The notes under the pieces were generated by a model. That model saw nothing but the letters and a program-made list of their open reading frames with translations, did no database searches and was not told the origin of the DNA. The position numbers were made by a program, and so were the translations under genes. Positions 25,191 to 32,999 of a stretch of DNA of 64,000 bases are shown piece by piece (positions within the stretch are counted from its first letter, which is position 1; each line of letters starts with the position of its first letter). The DNA is from Paludibacter sp. (GTDB lineage Bacteria > Bacteroidota > Bacteroidia > Bacteroidales > Paludibacteraceae), in assembly GCA_028710415.1 (NCBI GenBank), contig JAQTUE010000004.1:62001-126000 (forward strand), in the 5' to 3' direction.

Positions 25191-25613
25191 ATGAAAGTCA
25201 TTTTTAAAGTACTCTTTATTCTGTTTTTTCTGGGAATAGGAAAAACATATAGCCAGGATTTTGTTTATACCCCAAAGAATCCTGCTTTTGGAGGGAATCC
25301 ATACAACTACAGTTGGTTAATGAGTTCAGCCCAGGCACAAAATGATATTAAGGAAACTACAACAACGAGTTCTTATGCCGGTTACAGTACTGATCCCTTA
25401 AAGGATTTTGCAGAAAGCCTGAATAGGCAGATTTTAAGCCAACTCTCCCGACAAATTGTTGCCAAGCAGTTTGGTGAAGATGCTTTAAGTGCCGGTACCT
25501 ATGTTTTAGGTGATTATCAGATTGATATAGGGAACCAATCCACCGGTTTAAATATTACCATACTGGATAATAAGACCGGTACTTCCACGACTGTTTCAGT
25601 TCCTTATTTTTAA
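25191..25613 (+). CDS. csgF: Curli assembly protein CsgF
   Basis: A 140-residue secreted protein with signal peptide MKVIFKVLFILFFLGIGKTYSQ and a mature N-terminus that contains the CsgF hallmark NPAFGGNPYNYSWLMSSAQAQN, the segment that plugs into the CsgG channel. Then follow FAESLNRQILSQLSRQIV and a C-terminal beta part YVLGDYQIDIGNQSTGLNITILDNKTGTSTTVSVP. CsgF couples secretion to nucleation at the cell surface. It lies between the CsgE fusion and csgG, in the order E-F-G as in E. coli. Confidence 0.95.
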   Translation: MKVIFKVLFILFFLGIGKTYSQDFVYTPKNPAFGGNPYNYSWLMSSAQAQNDIKETTTTSSYAGYSTDPLKDFAESLNRQILSQLSRQIVAKQFGEDALSAGTYVLGDYQIDIGNQSTGLNITILDNKTGTSTTVSVPYF

Positions 25614-25639
25614 TTATTCATTTAATCAGATTTATTATC

Positions 25640-27043
25640 ATGGTACAGAAAAATATTCTGTTAAGGGCGTTATATGTGTTGGTATTGATGTTGTTGGTAA
25701 CAGCATGCGGAACCTACATGCAGCAATCGCCATTTCAACCCAGAAGAGCTGTTCTTGGTCCGGAATCACCTGCTAAAAAGATATTGCTGGAGCTTCCAAA
25801 ACCTCAGGATAAAATAGTCACTGCAGTGTATAAATTTCGGGATCAAACCGGTCAATACAAACCCTCGGAAACAGGAGCCAATTGGTCTACAGCAGTGACA
25901 CAAGGTGCAACAACAATATTAATCCGGACATTGGAAGAATCAGGTTGGTTTATTCCTATAGAACGTGAGAATATGGGTAATTTGTTGAATGAAAGAAAGA
26001 TTATCCGTACAAGCCGTTCACAGTATGAAGGTAAGGATCAAAACTCAGAATCAATGTTACCTCCCCTCTTGTTTGCAGGGGTTATCCTCGAAGGTGGTAT
26101 CATATCCTACGAGTCAAATATACTTACCGGTGGGGCAGGTGTCCGCTATTTTGGCGCTGACTTATCCGGGCAATACCGGGAAGACAGGATCAGTATTTAC
26201 ATTCGCGCGGTTTCAACGGCCAATGGCAAGGTATTGAAAACGGTATATACCACAAAGTCCATACTTTCACAGGAAGTGTCAGCCGGGTTATTCCGCTATG
26301 TACAAACAAAAAGGTTGCTGGAAGCTGAAACAGGCTTTACCTACAATGAACCTTCAGAAATTTGTGTAACTGAAGCTATTGAGAAAGCTGTTGAAAGCCT
26401 GATCATAGAAGGCGTAAAAGATAAATTATGGGCACTTCAGAATCCAAAAGACACTGCGTCAGTAGCATTTAAAAATTACTACGATGAAAAAAGAATAAAT
26501 TATGCTTCAGACAATGCATTAAGCAGAAGAATGTATATGAATAATCGCGGAAACCTAACAGTAGGAGTAAATGTAGGATCGAATATGTATTCGGGTGATT
26601 TTTCAAACAGTGACTTGAGACCTAAAGTTTCTCTTTTAATTGGTGCTGCATTAAGTCCTCACTTTAATGTTGATTTAGAAGTTGGTTATCGAGGTTTGAT
26701 GGTAGAAAATAAAGTGAATGATTATTCTTTCACAGGTGATCTTTCACTCCGATATGTTTTTCTGCCATTTGATAAATTAACGCCATTTTGTAGTCTGGGC
26801 GGAGGGTACGATGTAAATCAGATTCAGGTCGGTTTATCTGACACAAAATATCTTCCAAAATTGAACGGAACATTTGGACTGGAGTACATGGTAAATCCTA
26901 AATTTGGAGTGTCACTTACTTCAGGAATGAATTATTATTTAAATGACACTTTTGATGGAACCAAAGCCGGTTATTACCATGATTTGAGTTGGGGTATTTC
27001 CCTGGGAGCTAAATTCTATTTACAAAATAATAAACATAAATAA
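25640..27043 (+). CDS. csgG: CsgG curli export channel with C-terminal beta-barrel extension
   Basis: A 467-residue lipoprotein (lipobox ending TAC, Cys23). Residues to about 285 match CsgG throughout: VYKFRDQTGQYKP, STAVTQGAT, WFIPIERENMGNLLNERKIIR, GGIISYESN, GGAGVRYFG, TSKSILSQEVSAG (here TKSILSQEV), FRY...RLLEAETGFTYNEP. The constriction segment has NW (about 81-82) where E. coli has Asn55-Phe56. About 180 extra residues follow (GNLTVGVNVGSNMYSGDF... DLSWGISLGAKFYLQ) with the alternating pattern of an outer-membrane 8-stranded barrel of OmpA/OprF type. E. coli CsgG (277 residues) has no such part. Confidence 0.92.
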   Translation: MVQKNILLRALYVLVLMLLVTACGTYMQQSPFQPRRAVLGPESPAKKILLELPKPQDKIVTAVYKFRDQTGQYKPSETGANWSTAVTQGATTILIRTLEESGWFIPIERENMGNLLNERKIIRTSRSQYEGKDQNSESMLPPLLFAGVILEGGIISYESNILTGGAGVRYFGADLSGQYREDRISIYIRAVSTANGKVLKTVYTTKSILSQEVSAGLFRYVQTKRLLEAETGFTYNEPSEICVTEAIEKAVESLIIEGVKDKLWALQNPKDTASVAFKNYYDEKRINYASDNALSRRMYMNNRGNLTVGVNVGSNMYSGDFSNSDLRPKVSLLIGAALSPHFNVDLEVGYRGLMVENKVNDYSFTGDLSLRYVFLPFDKLTPFCSLGGGYDVNQIQVGLSDTKYLPKLNGTFGLEYMVNPKFGVSLTSGMNYYLNDTFDGTKAGYYHDLSWGISLGAKFYLQNNKHK

Positions 27044-27053
27044 TTTTACAATT

Positions 27054-27698
27054 ATGAAAAAATATATCTATATTATCAGCCTGCTATATGTGGCGTCATT
27101 TATTTCCTGCGAGTCGGAAAAACTGGATATTCTTTATTACGGATCCATAAATGGTACCGTAATTGACTCAGAAACGTATCTTCCCATTCAGGGTGCGTTG
27201 ATTAGCACAACGCCAGCCAGTATTTCTGTATTGTCGGACGCAAATGGTAAATTTTCAATTCCAAAGATAAAGGAAGGTGAAGTTGCCGTGAATATCAAAA
27301 GAAAGGATTATCTGAGTAACTCACTGACTGTGGCAATATATAAAAACGAAAGTACACTTATGGACTTTCTCATTTTTAAAGATAATTCCAACATTGGAAT
27401 AGTAAACATCTATGATCCTGTTCCTGGTAATGGAGCAGTTGACCAGGCACTGGCTATGACTTTGAAATGGAAAGTGGAAGGCAATAAGGCAAACACACAA
27501 TTAACGTACGATATTTATATCTTTGAATCCAATTCAACCGTCCAACAATTATTAGGTGAAAATATAGTCCTTGGAGAAGTTACAACCAGTGGATTGAAAA
27601 CGACTACTACCTATTATTGGTATGTTGTTGCTAAATATGAAGGAAATAAAGTAGCTTTCAGCCCGACCTGGACATTTAAAACAAGAGATCCACTCTGA
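27054..27698 (+). CDS. Lipoprotein with carboxypeptidase-regulatory-like and FnIII-like domains
   Basis: A 214-residue lipoprotein (FISC, Cys19). Residues about 30-110 form a carboxypeptidase regulatory-like domain (GSINGTVIDSETYLPIQGALISTTP...SDANGKFSIPKIKEGEVAVNI); about 115-212 resemble a fibronectin type III domain (DPVPGNGAVDQALAMTLKWKVEG...TTTTYYWYVVAKYEGNKVAFSPTWTFKT). It starts 10 bp after csgG and so is part of the operon. A surface role in holding or organising the fibre is an inference. A strong terminator follows, closing the curli locus. Confidence 0.82.
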   Translation: MKKYIYIISLLYVASFISCESEKLDILYYGSINGTVIDSETYLPIQGALISTTPASISVLSDANGKFSIPKIKEGEVAVNIKRKDYLSNSLTVAIYKNESTLMDFLIFKDNSNIGIVNIYDPVPGNGAVDQALAMTLKWKVEGNKANTQLTYDIYIFESNSTVQQLLGENIVLGEVTTSGLKTTTTYYWYVVAKYEGNKVAFSPTWTFKTRDPL

Positions 27699-27721
27699 TT
27701 TAGTCAAGTTTATATAATAAT

Positions 27722-27758
27722 AAAAAAGAGTTTCTCATTTTCGGAGAAACTCTTTTTT
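27722..27758. terminator. Bidirectional terminator at the end of the curli locus
   Basis: AAAAAAGAGTTTCTC pairs with GAGAAACTCTTTTTT around a 7-nt loop. It separates the curli operon from the convergent cation-efflux gene. Confidence 0.85.
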
Positions 27759-27795
27759 ATTATTTATTTGCTCATGCCAGCTTTGAACTAATATT

Positions 27796-28680
27796 TCAAT
27801 CACACCCTTTTTCAAAGTCACAACGTTCATCTGTGGTTTCAAATTCAATAGTAGCATGTTGAATCCCTTTTTGTTTCAAAGTATTACGTATTAGACTTTT
27901 CAATTCTGCTATTTTCTCTATTTCAATCGATTTATTCATAACCACATGCACAGTGAGTATATTGTAGTTACCATCCACCGACCAGACGTGTAAATCATGA
28001 ATATCCTCGATCCCTTTAAATTGTTGCAGATTTTCCGTAAGTTCATCAATATTGATGTCAGCCGGTATTCCCTGTAAAATGATATGCAATGTTTGTTTAA
28101 TGTTTTTATATACATTAAACAGGATAAAAAAGGCTATCCCCACTGATAAAACAGGATCAATGAATGGCACATTGAAAAAATACATAATAATTGAACCTAT
28201 TAAAATGGCCAGCCAGCCCAATACATCTTCCAGAAAGTGCAACGAAACAACTTTCTCATTTAATGAACTCCCTTTTTTTAGCCTGAAAAAGGCCAATCCA
28301 TTTACGAATACCCCAACTATAGCAAGTAAAAACATCCCCAGGGCCTGGGTCTTTTCAGGATGAAAAATGCGGGGGATTGCCTCAGTCAGAATAAATATAC
28401 TCCCTACTGTCAGGACTATCGAATTGATGATAGCACCCAATAAAGAGAAACGTTTGTAACCATACGAGTAGAAGCTATCACTTCCTTTCCTGGACACTTT
28501 TTGAAAATACCAGGCTAGCCCCAGCGAAAGACAATCACCTAAATCGTGTACAGCATCTGAAAGAATAGCCATACTATTCGTGAAAAAACCTCCGGTAATT
28601 TCTAACAAGGTAAAAAACAAATTCAGGAAAAAAGCTGTTTTTATATTCTTTACTTCTCCGTGATGATGATCATGTGCCAT
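27796..28680 (-). CDS. Cation diffusion facilitator (zinc/cobalt-type efflux)
   Basis: A 294-residue CDF transporter: His-rich start MAHDHHHGE, six membrane helices, and the two zinc-site pairs in helices 2 and 5 (SDAVHDLGD and LHFLEDVLGW), with the His-Asp pattern of Zn/Co exporters. The C-terminal cytoplasmic domain (about 205-294, LQGIPADINIDEL...DIHDLHVW) is the usual metal-sensing part. It exports divalent metal in exchange for protons. Single gene, convergent with the curli operon. Confidence 0.93.
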   Translation of the reverse strand: MAHDHHHGEVKNIKTAFFLNLFFTLLEITGGFFTNSMAILSDAVHDLGDCLSLGLAWYFQKVSRKGSDSFYSYGYKRFSLLGAIINSIVLTVGSIFILTEAIPRIFHPEKTQALGMFLLAIVGVFVNGLAFFRLKKGSSLNEKVVSLHFLEDVLGWLAILIGSIIMYFFNVPFIDPVLSVGIAFFILFNVYKNIKQTLHIILQGIPADINIDELTENLQQFKGIEDIHDLHVWSVDGNYNILTVHVVMNKSIEIEKIAELKSLIRNTLKQKGIQHATIEFETTDERCDFEKGCD

Positions 28681-28805
28681 AATTCAATTTTAATACTATA
28701 AAACTAACAATTTCAAACGTAAACAGTTTGAGTTTGATTTTAATTCTTAAAGAACAACCCAAATTATAAATAACTTAAAATACTACTTGTGATCCTGTAT
28801 ATTGT

Positions 28806-30593
28806 TTATTTCTTTTTAAACCAGTCAATAACAGGTATATCATATCCTGCACCCTGCATATAATTATAAGTTGCCAGATTCAACCCTTTACCATAAAATT
28901 CCAGATCGATTTCATGCTCAGTGGTAAAAGGAATTTCGTTATTTGCAAAACTTCCAGTATTTTGTTTTAAATGCCTGGCTCCTACGCTTTCAGGGTTTAA
29001 TCCTGAAGGACTATGAATTGTCATCGCATACCTGTGCCAAAAAGCGGATTGAATTAAACCTTCGGCAAACAAACCCCGTACCACGTCAAGTGAATCGACA
29101 GTTTCCAATGCCGTTTCGGTAGGGAAACCATACATAAGGTATGCATGAGTCATTATTCCTGCCTCTGCGAAGTTTTTCATGCTGTCACTGGCAGTTTCAA
29201 TTGTGATCCCTTTGTTAATCAATTTAAGGATTCTTGGAGACGCTACTTCTAATCCGCCGGATATTGCAATACAACCTGATTGAGCCAGTAAATAACAAAG
29301 TTCAGGTGAAAACGACTTTTCAAAACGCACATTAGTCCAGTAGCTTACAATCAGTTTACGCTTTATTATTTCTTCTGAAAGTTTTCGTAGCAGGGCAGGA
29401 GGGGCAGCTTCATCTACAAAATGAAATCCAGACTGTCCGGTCTGTTTCATAATTGATTCCATGCGGTCTACAATCATTTCGATGGATGTGGTTTCATATC
29501 GTTGGATATAATCCAATGAACCATCGCAGAAAGTGCATTTCCCCCAATAACAGCCATGTGCAAGCATTAACTTGTTCCAACGTCCATTACTCCAGAGCGC
29601 GTGCATTGGATTGGTAAGTTCAATCAAATTGATATACTTGTTCATTTGTAGTCCTTCATAATCAGGTGCCCCAATTTCTGAAAAAGGAATATTCTCTTTA
29701 CTTTCAAAATTGGAACTGATTATTTCTCCTTCGGGAGAAAGGAACATGGTACGTATAAGTTCTCCACCGGTTAATAATCTCAATAAAGGTAATTCGCCAT
29801 CATCAAAAAGAATATAATCAATGGTTTTAAAAATAGCAGGGTCGGTTAGGCTACGCAATTCAGTATTTATATATCCACCCCCCATACAAATTTTTATGTC
29901 GGGGAATTCATTTTTAAGCCATTGGGAACAACGTAAGGCGCTATATAGATTTCCGGGGAATGGTACTGTGAATCCTACGATATCCGGTTGGCATTCGAGA
30001 ATCTTTTTATTAAAAAGATCAAGCATGAGGTTGTCTATCAACGAATGTGGTTTACGCAATTCATCCTGCAACGGAGCATAATCAGGTAAGCGAATGCATA
30101 ACGATTCAGCATAACGGATTAATTCAAAATGAGGATCGATGGTTTGTTGAATAAATTCCGAAAGATCTTTTAAAAACAAAGTACACAGATGAATTGCACG
30201 GTCATAATTTCCGACCATCCCAAAAGCCCATTCAAGGTCATCGTCGGTAGGAAATCGCTTGCTTTGAAGCCAAAAGGCCAGGTCGGAGAATCGTTGTGCA
30301 AGGCTGCTATCAGTACCATTGAGAAATCGCATGACAGCATCAATGGTTTTGATATAAAAGTCGGAATGCTGAAGAATAATTCTATTTGCCCGGGTATGTT
30401 TATCTATAAAAGATACTTTCTGAAAAATTACTTCCAGTTGTGTCGAAGTAAACAACCTTTGAATGAGTTCGATACTCAAATCCATTTGCTCTGCTTCAAT
30501 TCCCTTGGTGTTTAAAAATCCCTTCAGTTGGCAGGTAGCCGGGTAAGGGGTATTAAGTTGAGTAAGGGGTGGGGTTACAAGCAGTATTTTCAT
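28806..30593 (-). CDS. B12-binding radical SAM protein
   Basis: About 595 residues from the Met of MKILLVTPPLTQLNTPYP; an upstream in-frame start would add 35 unconvincing residues. N-terminal cobalamin-binding-like domain (ILECQPDIVGFTVPFPGN...KNEFPDIKICMGGGYIN), then the radical SAM domain with HGCYWGKCTFCDGS, followed by FHFVDEAAP and GCIAISGGLEVASPRIL. The iron-sulfur Cys have CX4CX2C spacing rather than the usual CX3CX2C. Relatives carry out methylations or unusual C-C chemistry on unknown substrates. No RiPP precursor or pathway neighbour is visible. Confidence 0.85.
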   Translation of the reverse strand: MKILLVTPPLTQLNTPYPATCQLKGFLNTKGIEAEQMDLSIELIQRLFTSTQLEVIFQKVSFIDKHTRANRIILQHSDFYIKTIDAVMRFLNGTDSSLAQRFSDLAFWLQSKRFPTDDDLEWAFGMVGNYDRAIHLCTLFLKDLSEFIQQTIDPHFELIRYAESLCIRLPDYAPLQDELRKPHSLIDNLMLDLFNKKILECQPDIVGFTVPFPGNLYSALRCSQWLKNEFPDIKICMGGGYINTELRSLTDPAIFKTIDYILFDDGELPLLRLLTGGELIRTMFLSPEGEIISSNFESKENIPFSEIGAPDYEGLQMNKYINLIELTNPMHALWSNGRWNKLMLAHGCYWGKCTFCDGSLDYIQRYETTSIEMIVDRMESIMKQTGQSGFHFVDEAAPPALLRKLSEEIIKRKLIVSYWTNVRFEKSFSPELCYLLAQSGCIAISGGLEVASPRILKLINKGITIETASDSMKNFAEAGIMTHAYLMYGFPTETALETVDSLDVVRGLFAEGLIQSAFWHRYAMTIHSPSGLNPESVGARHLKQNTGSFANNEIPFTTEHEIDLEFYGKGLNLATYNYMQGAGYDIPVIDWFKKK

Positions 30594-31408
30594 TGGAACT
30601 ATTTTTTGCAAATTTAATGATTTTATTTGAGAACCGAATGCAACTGAAATGATTCGCAAGGAGTAAACTTGCATTGCTAACTTTTTAAACTCACCCATTC
30701 AAACTATATTTTTACTCAACAGAGCCATTAAGTTCTACTATATTCTTGAAACATTCGAATATTACCGGTTTTGGATTCAATCACTTTATAGTGTTATTAT
30801 TTTGATTTTTATGTGATTAGTTATTTGTTTCTCAAAGCAAAACAGACTGATTAGAAAAAAAAGGTTTGAATATATGGGCAGATTAAATTTATCTCAATTT
30901 ACTTGGTAAAATGGTGTGCAATTATGATAATCGAATGTAACACTAATATATTGCATTTAAATTCAAAAGAATAGACCACGGTTGTCACTTTCCGCTTATC
31001 GGGATCACGTAGTTTTAGTGTGTTTAATGCCGAAAGTTATCTTTTATCGTGACAGTGAATTTCGGATATGAAATTGAATTATTTTCACTGCTGAAAACCA
31101 TTAGATGACCAGGATAATACCATGATGATATCATCATAACAAGTTCAATCTTCTGTGTTCATTAATTGATGAGTTTGGTGATTGATAGGTTTTAGGTTTT
31201 TCGGGGAAATATCAAGGGACAATACTTAATGATATGAAAAATCAGATTAAATTCATTCTGCTAATTACATTTTTTTTCAAGGATAAAATATATTAATTAA
31301 CCGGTTTAAGATTAAAACAGTTTTAAAATTGGAACTAATCAGGCTATAAATAGAGTAGTTTTGAAGATTGTTCTTTGTTTCTTTCAAAGCTTAGTATAGA
31401 GTTTAAAT
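30594..31408. other. Intergenic region between divergent genes
   Basis: About 0.8 kb, AT-rich, stops in all frames. Items seen: a perfect 16-bp palindrome ATGATGATATCATCAT at 31122-31137 and a TAGTTTTG (-7-like) box at 31356-31363, about 45 bp upstream of the umuC-like start. Nothing else supported. Confidence 0.55.
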
Positions 31409-32665
31409 ATGTACGCCCTGATTGATTGCAATAACTTCTATGCGTCCTGTGAAAGGGTGTTTAATCCGGCACTGAACGGGAAACCTGTTGTTGTGTTGAG
31501 CAACAATGATGGGTGCGTTATTGCACGTAGCAACGAAGCAAAAGTATGTGGCATACCTATGGGCGCACCTGCATTTGAATACAAACAAGTTTTCGAACAA
31601 AATAATATCTATGTCTTTTCAGCTAATTTCACCTTGTACGCTGATTTGAGTAACCGGGTGATGACAATTATTTCGGAATACAGCCCCGAACATGAAATCT
31701 ACAGCATTGATGAATGTTTTCTTAAACTCACAGGCTTATTTGAGGACCTCACCACTTATGGACTAAAACTACGCAATCAGGTACTTAAATCTACCGGAAT
31801 ACCCGTTTCGGTTGGTATTGCACCAACAAAATCACTGGCAAAAGTCGCGAATCGAATTGCCAAGAAATTTACTGAAAAAACCGGCGGATGCTATGTCATA
31901 GATACAGAAGAAAAAAGAATTAAAGCATTGAAATGGACCAAGGTGGACGATGTGTGGGGGATTGGCAGAAGGAATGCCCAGAAATTAAAATCCATAGATG
32001 TAAACACTGCATACGACTTCTGCCAATTAAACAAAAGCTGGGTGCTCAAAAACATGACGATTGTTGGAGAGCGTCTTCAGGATGACCTGAATGGAAAACC
32101 AACACTTGATATGGAACCACTTGAACCCAGGCAAAGTATTGCTACTACCCGTACTTTTGAAACGGATTACCATACTTTTGAGGAACTCAGGGAGCGGATA
32201 GTTACCTTTACAGTAAGTTGTGCGGAGAAACTCAGGCACCAACATTCGTTATGTAATACATTGACTGTTTTTGTGGAATCGAACCGGTTTAAGGAGGATG
32301 AAGATCAATATACCAATCAGGCTGTTATAAACCTTCCGTATCCTACCTCTTCCAGTATTGAACTGGCAGAATTTGCCCTTCAGGGGTTACGTTCAGTTTT
32401 CAAAAAAGGAATAGGGTATAAACGTGCAGGGGTGATACTCATGAATTTTGTTTCTGAAAATGAATACCAACAATCTCTTTTCTACAAAAGAAATGAAAAA
32501 CAGGCTCACCTTATGGAAACCATTGACAAAATAAACTCTAAGTTAGGTCAACAAAAAGTGCGGTTGGCATCTCAGGATCAGAAAATCCATAAGATGAGAC
32601 AGGAACGTTTATCACCAAACTATACGACTAATCTGAATGATATCATCGAAATAAAAGCAGAATAA
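31409..32665 (+). CDS. umuC: UmuC-like Y-family DNA polymerase
   Basis: A 418-residue translesion polymerase. It starts MYALIDCNNFYASCERVFNP with the first catalytic Asp, has the loop VVLSNNDGCVIARSNEAK, the catalytic SIDE motif (YSIDECFLKL), and the UmuC-type little finger and C-terminal region (LYKRNEKQAHLMETIDKIN...). UmuC needs processed UmuD in E. coli; no umuD-like gene lies next to it here. A TAGTTTTG box lies 45 bp upstream. It lets replication pass damaged bases, probably in the SOS response. Confidence 0.93.
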   Translation: MYALIDCNNFYASCERVFNPALNGKPVVVLSNNDGCVIARSNEAKVCGIPMGAPAFEYKQVFEQNNIYVFSANFTLYADLSNRVMTIISEYSPEHEIYSIDECFLKLTGLFEDLTTYGLKLRNQVLKSTGIPVSVGIAPTKSLAKVANRIAKKFTEKTGGCYVIDTEEKRIKALKWTKVDDVWGIGRRNAQKLKSIDVNTAYDFCQLNKSWVLKNMTIVGERLQDDLNGKPTLDMEPLEPRQSIATTRTFETDYHTFEELRERIVTFTVSCAEKLRHQHSLCNTLTVFVESNRFKEDEDQYTNQAVINLPYPTSSSIELAEFALQGLRSVFKKGIGYKRAGVILMNFVSENEYQQSLFYKRNEKQAHLMETIDKINSKLGQQKVRLASQDQKIHKMRQERLSPNYTTNLNDIIEIKAE

Positions 32666-32999
32666 CCGGTAGATAGAACAAACTTAACAGGTTGTAAGCA
32701 TTCTAATTCAGCATGCCTTAATATTTCTTTACTTGTTAATAGCTTCATTTGTTTTGTATCTGATTGTAAATCATGTGAATGCATTTTGTTTCCAATAATA
32801 AATGAAAATACATTTACTCATTGATTGAAACAGTTTCAATGTGACTGAAAAATAAGCTTTTCATTAAATATTTTTTGTAGTTTTGCAACATAAAACAATT
32901 TCAATTAATACTGAAATTTTTCAGACTGAAATCTGTGAATTGTTTCTATTTTTCAGCACGTATCCATTTGAATCTCCTGTATCATATATCTTGTAAAAA
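32666..32999. other. Intergenic region upstream of the glycan cluster
   Basis: Contains a TAGTTTTG -7-like box (32878-32885) about 115 bp before the next start codon, without a good TTG at the usual distance. Several CTGAAA/TTTCAG words surround it. No gene. Confidence 0.5.

Noticed and set aside
30591..30698. Upstream start for the radical SAM gene
   Set aside because: The extra 35 residues have no resemblance to the family; the MKILLVTPP start is the typical one.
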